The position numbers were made by a program, and so were the translations under genes. The notes below the pieces were generated by a model. That model was not told the DNA's origin. It saw only the letters and a list, made by a program, of their open reading frames with translations, and ran no database searches. A DNA stretch of 64,000 nt from Pachyseris speciosa (lineage: Eukaryota; Cnidaria; Anthozoa; Scleractinia; Pachyseridae), in the NCBI GenBank assembly GCA_016490735.1, contig JAEMWC010000003.1, forward strand, positions 521,001-585,000, given 5' to 3'. Shown here piece after piece: positions 21,822 through 64,000 of this stretch (the stretch's first letter is position 1; each line of letters opens with the position of its first letter).

Positions 21822-23449
21822 AGTTTAATCATATTACAGGAAGGTAATCATCAGTGCTTAATAGCTTTTATTCCAGACTGACTGCAAGTTAGAACCTCTT
21901 TATATATGTTGAACAGGCATGCAACTCACAAGTTAGCAAAAATTAGAGGCATCTTTTAAACCGTATTTAACAGCACCTAGGAAAATCTTACTTAGTAGCC
22001 GTTCTATTTGAATGATCTCGCCCGCAGCTTCAGAACTTCACTATGTGACCCAAGCAGAAAAGACTAGAGCTAACATTGATTGGAGTGAATTTCTAAAATG
22101 TTTTTGAAAATCTAATTTTCCTACTAGTTATGGTTTTCATTGTTTTAAGTCGAATTCATGCAGTCATAACATACGACAAAACTGATTCGTCAGTTGTCGT
22201 AATAATATGGGTAACTAAAGTTTAATCAACAATGAGTTTCTCTTTGTTGACAGGAAATGCTGCTTTACAAAGAAACCCAAAACAGCTTGGCTTATCAAAT
22301 TATTTTTTATCGGATTATGTCGTGCAAACCAGGAGTCAACGTTGTACATCTACAACACATGCCATCGCACTTAATGTTCTTGAAACTCGCATAATTTGCC
22401 TTTTTTTTCTTTTTTCTTCATCAATGATGTTCTCAATATTTTATTGGGCGCGAAATTCCCTAACTAGCGCCATTTTTACCATCAGAAAATGTCAGGACCA
22501 TCATCATCTACACCCACAAGGAACGTACAAGGCCTTCTGTGGAATATATGGTACCAAAAGAAACGTTCCCTCATTCAGATACCAATTGAAAACATTGCAT
22601 GTTGCCCAGTTGTGACCGCAATTGTATCGTTTTATAATTCTCCATAGACTGCAAACGACCATTCCATATTGGAGTGGATTTTAAAGGGTTGAAATAATAC
22701 CCAGCGAAACTGATGACAACAACATGCCGTAAAATCGTATCATTAAAACATAAGTTAGACCAGTTGAGATTTTTCCTTTTTTGTCAGATATCTCGAAATT
22801 TCAGAGTTCTCTACAGGGAGATAAAGAGAATTATAAACTGTACAAAAATAATCGAATGATCGAAGAATTTTTACAGCTGCAGTAGAATGCCTGAAGTGAG
22901 GCCTCCGTTTTGAGCTTCTTGTTAGAGTGTCATGGCCAAAAACCGACAATTATCAAACTCAACTGACCTGTTTAATTGACAAGATTCAAAGCGAAAAGCT
23001 TTTCGATCAGCAAAAGTAATTGAATAAACTGGAAGAAACAGTATCATAAGAGATACGTGAATGGCCGGTAATAGTCGAAATAGGAGAAGGAACCTGCACG
23101 AATAGAAAGAGCAAACATCACATCAATATAAACGAAAGAGGTTTCTTTCGTATGGTGTGGTTAAGAAAGTATTCCGCACACACTATTTTCAAAAGAAGCT
23201 CTTGAGATGTATTAAAGTTAATTTTCTGCGGTGTAACAGGTTCTTTTTTAGTACCGATATAGCCGCATAAGTAATATATTAATATAGCTCTTGTCCACTC
23301 CCAGGATAACACAGCATTATTTTAACAAGGATATCTTAAATTTATTTCCATTTCTTTTATTGTATTCTTTTTATCACACCATATTTGAGAACTTTTAGCG
23401 ACTGTTTCATCTTTTCACCCTTTGAAGACTACAGTTAAGGTAGTCGAAA

Positions 23450-24160
23450 GCTTGTGTTTTCAAAATCTTTTTAGCAAGAGAATATTTTAAATTTTGCTAT
23501 GATCCATCCTGGTTGCGGTCCATGTGCATCGATATTTTCAGATATCTTAGTCCTTTACAGGACATGACTTCATCTGAAGAGTAGCCGGAAAGCACTCTAG
23601 TTGAGAGCTAGTGTTTATTTGACTCAAATGCCAAGTCAATTATAACACACTCGGAGAATAATGCCCCTAACGAGGGTTCTTTGTGGTTCCGATTTTACGA
23701 TACATCTTTGGGTTTACTCAAAATTGCCGCCCAGTACAATGGCTTGAACGATCAATTATCAGGACTTCAGTTATTCACTGACGGGCGAACCACAGAATGT
23801 CAAAAGCTTGTGTTTTCACTGGGAGAAAATAATTTTAGCCAGAGAATCGGTTTTAAATTTTACTATGATCCATCCTGGCTGCGGCCCCTCAACATTTTCA
23901 GATATACTTCTTTACAGGAGATGACTTCATCTGAAGAGTAGCCGGAAAGCATCCTATTTGAGTTCCAGTGTATACAAACGCCAAGTCAAATATAATACAC
24001 TCAGAGACTAATGCTCCCTAACGAGGGTTATTTTGAACTCCTGAGTTTACTACATCTTCGGCTGGTTTAATACAAAATTACCGCCCAATACAATGTCATG
24101 AACTTCAGTTCATTCACCCGAGGACCGTTCGGTTGTTCACTGACGGGCAAACCACAGAAT
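23450..24160 (+). repeat. two-copy tandem repeat, period about 358 bp
   Basis: Shared blocks in both units: GCTTGTGTTTTCA (near 23450 and 23808), TATGATCCATCCTGG, GACTTCATCTGAAGAGTAGC and CTAACGAGGGTT. The small frame at 23681-23941 crosses the unit border and is not a gene. From 24160 to 26130 nothing was recognised. Confidence 0.75.
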
Positions 24161-26393
24161 AAACAAGTTAGAACCTTTCATAATTTACTGCTTGACTAAC
24201 AGCAACCTAGAAAAAATCAGTGCTTCTGAATTCACACCAAAGATATCGAATCTCTTTACGGTGGTCAATTTACAATATCAACTCAGTTGATAGAACCAAA
24301 GTTTCGCTTAATAAAAAAAATTGTTTGTGATTTTTGGGTACACTCACTGGGATTTCTGCTACTTCGAACATGTTTTGTATCCCTAAAGAGACCCTGGGAA
24401 CAAGGTTGAGGGGCTTCTCAAGCATGTTAAGGCTTGTTAAGACCCCCCGCAAAATTAAAACTAAGCTTCCGTAACAGCTATGTTGTTTGAACTCCCAGAG
24501 TTGCCAGAAACTCAAAATACAAGCATTCTAGTAGCCTTAAGATCATTAAGGCGTACATTTGCTGGTCACGTGTTTAACGACATCATACTCGTGCTCAGAA
24601 TGTCTTTTCATATCGGCCAAGGATGGTTCGTTGTCACTAGGAACTAAATGTGTTTACTTGTTTGCTTTGTCAGGTGAACACTATATTTGTCCTACATAAA
24701 TGGTGTTACATCTTATTTTATTAAAAAGTCATTAGAATGTTTCATTGGTCAGGTGATCTCTTTTGTTTAATAATCCTTTAACTACAAATTAAGGTCAACC
24801 ATTCAGGACAGATTCATGTACAGAGTAACCACACAGTTGCTTCTGATGTACATTATATGTCATCGCGATGGCCGATGTTAATTTTTTTTATTTCTGAAAT
24901 TAAACGTCATAGTAGGTCACGACTATGAGCCCGAAACAGGTTAAGGTTATCAACTTCTATATCACTGCCAAGTTTAGTGACATTCTCTCGGTAAATGTCT
25001 GGGGAGTTATGACTGTCTTTAGATTTTCTCTTAATTTGGCTCGAGACATGCCTTAAATTTGAGTTCGACGGTTGACCTTATCGTATTCATAGAGTTGGTG
25101 CTCTCAAAGATGGCATAAAACATTTATTCGACAGTGACGTCTGAGAAACGTGTTGGGGTCAACAACAAAATACTTTAAGACCCTTTTTTTTTATCGAGGT
25201 TTGACCAAGATGGAGCTGAAGTGGGTTCCCCTTCAGTACTTCTCACCCCCCTCCCCACCCCCAACTAAAGTTTCTTTTCCCTTACCTTCAGACAATGCAT
25301 GCACCTGTAGTATAACGTAATCAGCAAAGGACCGCCAACGATAATGCTGCTAGTTTACGTAGGATCTACAAGCGATCTAATCAGCCAAAAATTAAACCAG
25401 AATATTACAAATGAAATGAGCAATATGCTCTCAGAAGACCTGTCAAGTCTCACGATTCGTCTATTTTCAAGGCCTTACGACAATACTCCCAATCGCGTAA
25501 ATAATACAGCCTTGAAAACGGCCTTGTTGAGGTTTAAGTAGATTTCAGTATTTTAAAATTATTGGTCGTTTACTATTTAATCGGAAAAACCGGCTAGTCG
25601 ACGGTTGCAGTAAATGGGACGTATCAAGATTTCCATGGGTCGATGCGCGTGTTCCATTTCCACGAACATTCCCAAAGGTCGGGTTTACAAAGTGATCCAA
25701 GCCGTAGGCCTGGAACTGGTAGAAATGAGCAAATGTATGGAACGCACATTTCCGTTTAGAAATTCCGGTTGGGAATTTTGGACTACATTTCAAGAAATCC
25801 CGTTTTCTCCAGAAAATTTTCAGATACTTTGGACAGATGTTTTGGACAGAGAGCGAGAAAGCACGAATATTCATTGCAAACTATTCATTCTAAGATATTC
25901 AATCGTACGAACGTGAAGACAGACATGTCAGTTGTAATTTTGTTTAATACGTTTCGTGCAAGGTTTTTCAATAAATTATAATAATAGGAAAGCTTAAGCT
26001 TAAGTCGGCTTCGAATACAAACCAAACCAAATGAAAATGAAAAGAGGAAGACAAGAGTAAGCTTTTTTTTTTCACGGAGATTAAACTATTATGTTTGACT
26101 ATAGATGGGTGAAAGGTTTGAAACATTGCATCTTAGAGCAGACTTATCCTTTTGGAGACATATTCCTGAAAAGAATGCAGCACTGGTGATCCTTGCAATC
26201 TGATTGGCTCTCAGCAGTGCAATTTACTCCCAAATTGCACCATTTTTTACTCTAAATCGCATCCTTTCGATAACCCATCAAAATGAAAATGAAATAATAC
26301 TAACCTATCAAATTTCATTGATAAACAAATATTAACATTGACAAAAAAAAAAACTGTGTGATTTCAAAATGGGTGTAATAACTTCGTGTCATA

Positions 26394-26471
26394 CAATTTT
26401 GGTCTGAAATCGAACTCGCGCTGCACGCTCGTTCGATTTTGAAATCACGCGTATGATTTCAGACCAAATTG
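26394..26471. repeat. inverted repeat upstream of glycerol kinase
   Basis: CAATTTTGGTCTGAAATC (26394-26411) is inverted at GATTTCAGACCAAATTG (26455-26471). It lies about 450 bases upstream of the glycerol kinase start and is probably part of a MITE. Confidence 0.6.
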
Positions 26472-26823
26472 CACTCCACTCAGTTCAATTACCATTATTA
26501 ATCAGTCTATTCCGTGATCCTCAAATTACTTGGCTCACTAAGTGTCATCAAACTGTTATACTCTTGTATTTTTTTCTTGGCTCACGAAGTGTAATCAATA
26601 TATATAGTTTTTCAAATTTCCAGACAAGTTGAAGGCAGCGCCAGCGGTAAAGCCCGTGGAATTTTCCCGCCAAAACGTATGTTGCGCTCTACAACGAAGT
26701 GAATACAACTTCAGTTGTTCTCAGCGGAAGAATACGGTATGCATTTTCTTGTGCGCTCAACTTAAAATGCCTTAACGTCCTCAGACGAGTTAAAGTTTGT
26801 TTACGGGTGACAAACAGCGGCAA

Positions 26824-26919
26824 ATGAAAACGAGATATTGTTTTACACTCCGTCTGAGTTGGAGACTTTTAAAAGAGACGCCGCTCAGCGGTTTCTATCA
26901 ACAGAGGAAGATTTGCAAG
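26824..26919 (+). other. in-frame N-terminal extension of glycerol kinase
   Basis: An upstream ATG at 26824 is in frame with ATG 26920, with no stop between. The 32 added residues are rich in Arg/Lys/Ser/Leu with a single Glu (MKTRYCFTLRLSWRLLKE...), the composition of a mitochondrial presequence. The context of this ATG is weaker (C at -3) than at 26920 (A at -3, G at +4), so leaky or alternative initiation, or plain 5' UTR, are all possible. Confidence 0.35.
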
Positions 26920-59019
<32,100 letters not shown>

Positions 59020-59026
59020 CAGAGAA

Positions 59027-59032
59027 AATAAA
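59027..59032 (+). terminator. AATAAA close to the GK stop
   Basis: AATAAA begins seven bases after the TAG stop. This would give an unusually short 3' UTR; later signals could be used instead. The space to 60670, between convergent GK and ASCC2, holds no other recognised gene. Confidence 0.35.
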
Positions 59033-60673
59033 TTATATTTTATGAGTGATATAGGGTCAGATTGATATGGAAATTATCATTTTATTAGTTTTTATTATCA
59101 AACACTTTATGAGAGCATTATAACGTCCTGTAATAGAACAGTAAAATCCACTCCTCTGGAAATGGGAGAAACGTAGTGGGGAAACAGCATTTGTATGGAG
59201 AAAACCAGCAATTTATTTGAAATAATTTCCTTCATTTGGAATCTGAATAAATTACCAGTTGCAATGACACTCTCAATTGGTGAATTTGGCTATCACACAT
59301 TCTTTTGAATGTAAAACCCTTTACGGTCCATAGTAATTTATGGAACCTTCACCAACTAAATCCTTAAGATTCAAACAGAGTGTTTGTAATTTTGTCAGAT
59401 TTCAAATTTTACAGAAATTATTTTACTGAACTCAGTTTTTCCACTTTCATTAAATATTTGCTCCATTAACAGAAGGGTAGATTTTACTACACCTCCTAGA
59501 CTGTGTAGCTGGCAGTTTTGGTGATGAGTGGTGAAGCCACGAGGAGAAAGCGGAGGAGGCAAAACTTTACTCCGTGCGCCTACAATAAACCCATTTCATG
59601 GATAGTCACTGAAAGACCCAAGAGGGAGAGTGGGTGGACACTTTATGGAACAACACATTCATCTTTTTTGCAAGGGTATGATGTCTTTAATCAAATGGAC
59701 CTTAAATAAACTTCAAAACTGACATATTAAAGGGTACTTATAATTAGTTTATTTGTCGCTTTGAACTTGATTGATTTCATTTGTATTCACCATTTCATGT
59801 GATTTAAGCAGTAACATTCCTTCTGTATCCATTGTATTTTTTTGTCAAACACAAGAATTCATTTGAAGTCATGTTCTAGGGGGATTTAGTATTTTGTCTC
59901 CTCAAAACTTCAGTCATGAAGTGGCAAAATAGAGTTATGAAGCAGTTATGAACCATTTTAAGTTAAAGTAGAAGAAAGAAAGAAACCCCAGACTGCGTAC
60001 CTGAATGGACGTTTTTACAGCATTATTAAAATCAATGATTGTAATTTTTTCCCGAATTTGGTCACTGTTGTTCACTACTGTATTTTGACAACTCAGCATA
60101 AGTTTCTACGTTACTCCCTTTCATTCCTGAAACCACTCAATTTCAATGAAAAAAATTGAAAACAATACAATACTGTGACAAACGAAAGGTGCAAACGCTT
60201 TGTTCAGACTCATAATATGTGGTGTTATACAGCAGCATATTAAACATGCTTCACAGGAAAGTACTGCTCAGAAGCTTTCATTTGAAAACCCTTAATGGTT
60301 TCTTCCACAGATTCAAAAATTAGAATAACAAATAGTACCTACAGGAAAATAGTCCTTTGATTTGGGCAACCAACCATCCCCTGCCTCCCCTGCCCCCAAA
60401 AGATGGTACAGTGGATCAAGGTGTGAAAGAGTTAAATAAATTATATTATAATTATTATTATTAAACCACATGTATGGGACATGACTCCTTTGTAACGTTA
60501 TTGAAAGCTCATTTTCTTTCTTGAAATGAAAAACAAATTAGATTTCCGCCTTTTACTTGGTCCAGTTCTCCTCCCCGCCACTCTTTTTGTCGTTTGTTTT
60601 TAGGTACTAAATGCAGGCTCATTTCTCATTCCTACAGAAAACTTTAATATTATACTGTTATTGAAAGTAGATG

Positions 60674-62571
60674 TTAGCGAGATGAGAGCATCCCCATTCC
60701 CTTGCTTCTCTTGACTGCTGCTCCAACCTTGCGGTTATGGTTGGCTCTTGTTCCTTTATTCCTTTCATTATGTGCCCTTTGTCTTGTCTCTCCAGCACTC
60801 ACACCCCTGCCACGCCCTTTGGGTCCTCCTTTCTGCCCTCCTTTATCACCTTCGTCTTTCCCACCATCTTTCTTGGGTCCTCTGCCACGTTGCCTTCGAT
60901 TTATCAGAGCTTTGTCGACCTCCTGTGGCTCATCTGGTTTTGGTTTACCCTCTTCAGTGGTTGAACTCTCTTCGTCACTTTCGTCCTCTTCGTCTTCCGA
61001 GGGTACGGGTGATCCACCCAGAACACGCGGGATGGTAAAAGGCCTGCAAAATCAAGAGAGGAGGTTCTCAAATTTAAACACGTGGGGAAATACACTTTGT
61101 TTGCCCCCAAAAATTTGCATAAGCATTGTTTTCAATTGCTCTTGGGACTTACGGTAGTCTCGGTAGTAGATTAAACCAAGACTTGTACGGTATGAATGCA
61201 GGAGAAGACAAAATTAACGTTTTACCGAAAACTGAGTATTCTTGTTTAAAACACCGCTTTTTGTTGCTAAAAGCACATAAGTTTGACCATACCATGCTAG
61301 TTTTAAATGCACTTCCATCCATTACGGAGGACTTCAATTTCAAAATTATCCGGGGAAGCATGCTGAAAGCATATAAGTTTGACCACACCATGCTAGTTAT
61401 AACTGCATTTCCATCCATTACGGAGGACTTCAATTTAAAATTTATCCGAGGAAGCATGCCCCTGCACCCCCTAGTTGACTCACGCTAACACGTTCGAAGT
61501 GAGCCCCCCCCCCCCCTCCCCCAATTGCAGGCCTGCTTACGTGTAAGGTACTTACAGTGCGTATAGTGCAGGAATGCTTAAGAATAACTCCTTGCGGATG
61601 ACCAGTTTTCAAAAGACAGACTTCTCAACGATGATCGTAATAAACGTATATAACTAATTCGCAAAAACGTGCCCATTAGAAATTGTGGAAATAGGCCCAA
61701 AATGCGATTTGTTTGGGTCCAAAAAGCCCGAAAATCAGCACAACAGGGAAAGAAAAGGACACTGAAAACTATGAATAGAGAGAGCGAGGAGAAGAGAAGA
61801 AAAGCAATGGTCGCACTCTTAGTCTTTATATTGGTCACTCTGCACGAGGAACTGAACGTGAACGAGATATTAGCGTGAAATCCACGTTAAACGATGAATA
61901 AAACGGTGTTCAGGTGTCCCCCCACCTTAGCCCTGTATTTTATCCTGATTAAAAGAAGAGAAAGGAAAACGTAAAATCACAAAAACCTAGCTATAGTAGC
62001 ACTTTCAACATACACTTTTGACCCACCTTCGCACTGTTAGTTCATCAGCCGAGTCGGCATCTTGTGCGCCCACATTCTGAGAGTCGTACGTGTCATCGTA
62101 CTCATCATCGTACAAACTGGCAGTCCACACATGACGGTTAAACACATCATAAGCAGAATATCTCTCCTTCACTGACTCGGTAATGTCGCTCTTATCAGAC
62201 AACAAAGTCTTAAGACTTCCTACATTCCTTCGCTTCCCTTTGTGAACTTTCGAAACATCAACCTTGCTCCCAGAGAAAACGTCAAACTCATCTTTGTCAT
62301 ACACCGAGTGTCTTTCGTCCAGTACTGTCTTTGCGGCCTGTTTTCTGTTTTTCATTACGTCGTCTTTCGACAAGTTTCTCTCGAGATTTTGAAGAGAAGG
62401 TGGTAAGTTGTCTTCCAGTAACAAGTTGATGACTTGTTCTACATCATAGTTGAGTTCCTCCAAGCAGAGAATAACAAACCCATCACCCAGTCCCGGCAGA
62501 AGGTCCTGCACATGACTCACCATGGAAAATAATTCCACCTCATTCACGATTTTAGAAGTCGCTCCAGCATT
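60674..62571 (-). CDS. ASCC2: ASCC2, last two coding exons (5' part outside window)
   Basis: Activating signal cointegrator 1 complex subunit 2: a ubiquitin-binding subunit that works with the ASCC3 helicase in alkylation-damage repair and in splitting collided ribosomes. Minus-strand exons 62571-62027 and 61043-60674 (stop TAA), GT-AG intron between, phases match (Arg codon split AG|G). The first exon carries the CUE domain (VQDLLPGLGDGFVILCLEEL, then YDVEQVINLLLEDNLPP), then RHSVYDKDEFDVF, VHKGKRR, YDDEYDDTYDSQNVGAQDAD. The second gives RPFTIPRVL, an acidic stretch, a Gly/Arg/Lys-rich segment and a KRSKGM ending close to the human C-terminus. Upstream exons should lie to the right, beyond the window or unrecognised after 62572. 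No frame damage. Plus-strand frames over 60702-61157 are antisense shadows. Confidence 0.92.
61273..61464. repeat. 96-bp tandem duplication in ASCC2 intron
   Basis: Two units (61273-61368, 61369-61464) share TAAGTTTGACCA, ATGCTAGTT, CCATCCATTACGGAGGACTT and GAAGCATGC. The 120-codon plus frame over it (61126-61488) is a repeat artefact. Confidence 0.8.
61506..61523 (+). repeat. poly-C run in ASCC2 intron
   Basis: About 13 C, T, then 5 C. Length uncertain. Confidence 0.85.
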
Positions 62572-62966
62572 CTGCAAATCAGTTAAACATAAAAATGATG
62601 GATTAAATCCTCCTTCATTCCTTGTTTTAATATAGCCTGGATGCTGCAGACTGTCAATTTTTTTCCAATAAAACGATTAACCCTTTAACCCTAACAGTGA
62701 TCACCATGTAATTTCCCCTGGTCTTTGTATTTTAGAATAAAATTCTTTAGAATAATCAAAATGATCACCAAAGATGGAATGCTCTGATGATTGAACAGAT
62801 TCTCCCATCTTATACCATAAGACACACCTGGAGTTCAGTGAGGAGAATATTCATATTGGTCCCAGGGCTTAAAGTACCGTGGCCGAGAAGGGCCACTTCT
62901 GACTTCCGACTTCCGACTTTTTAAAACTGGCCACAGACCTGTGGATATGGCTGATTTTTTCTTTAA

Positions 62967-63949
62967 CCCATTGGCACCCGTGCCGGCCAAAACCGGCCGT
63001 AAAAAATTCCCATGCTTCAAAACATTGCAACTCTCTCAATCGCACGAATATTGCCTTAACTGTTAGTTGTGAGCACGAAATGGAATGCCCTTTAAATTTG
63101 GATATCCAATAAATGCAAGAAACGTAGCGATTTTTACCAAATATGGCCTTTTGAGTTTGGACAAGAACGAAACTGGCCGTTTTTAACGTCAAAGAGAAAC
63201 AACAAAAATGCCCCTTTTTGCCTTCATGTTTTTTTAGGGAAATCATCGTCGAAAAACCAAAACTCAACCATCATAACGAAATTCAGTCCTTTTTCTAGCT
63301 TAGAAATGACTTTTTTTGTTCATATTCTTCTCCCGAGCGTAGATACAGCCTTTTGTTCCAGTGCATTCGGGCCTTCCCGACATTTTCCACATCTTCAGCG
63401 CATTGCATGCTGGGAACTAACGAGAATTTTTGAACGCGCCCGTTCCTTCCCCCAATTCTTTCACACAGCCACTCCGACCTACCGCCAAAATTTCCTGCTC
63501 GTGGTCATCTTCAGTACACAGAAATTCCAAAATATGTGGCGGTAGGTCGAGAAATTCATCAATAGTCGAGTCCCAAAGGTACTAAGTATTCGACCGGCCA
63601 AATTCCCAGTTCGTCGAGTAACAAGCCAAATTCAACAACAAAGTACATCACGAGAAAGTGGACTCTTAGCTACCGTCACGCTTAATGATGCTCATCAGGC
63701 AGCCGCTAAAGATGAAAAATGGCTGTAAATTTAGCAGAAATCGCAAGCAAACCGAACTTGGGCCATTGCTGTCGCTTCACGGATAAAAAATAGCTACGTC
63801 AAAATGACGTTTTCAGAAACCTTGAGCCTCCAGTGGCTTAGGACAGCACCACTTTTCCCTGGTAGTTCAAATAGAGTCACGAATTGCTATTCATCGTTTA
63901 TAGGTGGAAAATCACTCCGAAAATGTAAAAACCTGCGGTAGTCAATGGG
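62967..63949. mobile_element. piggyBac-like MITE, copy 3
   Basis: TTAA flanks (62963-62966 and 63950-63953); ends CCCATTGGCACCC and GTCAATGGG. Best-preserved 1-kb copy (983 bp). Small frames 62869-63267 and 63306-63545 belong to it. Confidence 0.82.
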
Positions 63950-64000
63950 TTAAATTTGATGTCGTTGCAAATACTTCTTCGTGTAACCAAACGTTTCTAG

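Noticed and set aside
25614..25916. 100-codon plus frame upstream of glycerol kinase
   Set aside because: No recognisable domain, no splice or promoter support, and an antisense frame of similar length is also open.
59518..59709. 63-codon Arg-rich frame after glycerol kinase
   Set aside because: Begins at a GTG triplet, no domain, lies in the GK 3' flank.
60702..61157. 151-codon plus-strand frame
   Set aside because: Exactly antisense to the last ASCC2 exon, whose minus-strand product matches the family; no family match on plus.
61126..61488. 120-codon frame with internal repeat
   Set aside because: Lies in the ASCC2 intron over a 96-bp tandem duplication; no recognisable domain.
62691..62880. 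TTAACCC sequence (TTAACCCTTTAACCCTAACA) as another TTAA-flanked MITE
   Set aside because: The left end looks right, but no convincing inverted right end or second TTAA was found.

Overview
The window reads as nuclear DNA of an anthozoan cnidarian, most likely a stony coral. Genes are intron-rich with GT-AG introns, intergenic and intronic DNA is AT-rich, and there are many animal-type transposon relics: Penelope-like elements, LINE 3' ends, tRNA-derived SINEs, TTAA-flanked and TA-flanked MITEs and a Crypton-like recombinase fragment. Translated exons resemble animal proteins. The coral assignment is inference; no species marker is visible.

Layout. 0-10.4 kb holds no intact gene: a piggyBac-like MITE with a nested insertion, a decayed LINE, a diverged local duplication (about 5.0-6.1 kb and 8.2-9.3 kb), a MITE with 6-bp target duplication, a Crypton-like relic and a long TTCC tract. 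10.5-16.6 kb carries a five-exon monocarboxylate-transporter (SLC16-like) gene on +. 20.3-21.7 kb carries a single-exon Shaker-type Kv channel subunit on +, with altered voltage-sensor and S6-hinge residues. 26.9-59.0 kb is one 19-exon glycerol kinase gene on +, complete from ATG to TAG (553 codons), with a C-terminal membrane anchor. 60.7-62.6 kb holds the last two coding exons of ASCC2 on -, convergent with glycerol kinase. The right edge is another copy of the left-edge MITE.

Most of the unusual material lies in the glycerol kinase introns. Intron 1 holds a sense-strand hammerhead ribozyme motif with every core position conserved. Introns 4, 6 and 16 hold Penelope-like element fragments, including a head-to-head pair bounded by one short direct repeat, and one copy whose ORF stop codon lies inside a hammerhead-like core. 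Other introns hold nested MITEs, tandem repeats and SINEs.

Three single-base frame disruptions were found, two in the transporter and one in the Kv gene. All lie in homopolymer runs, while the 1,662 coding bases of glycerol kinase are unbroken. Uncorrected assembly indels therefore look more likely than true pseudogenes, but the sequence alone cannot settle it. The genes are unrelated in function (metabolite transport, excitability, glycerol metabolism, ribosome quality control/DNA repair) and show no operon-like organisation.
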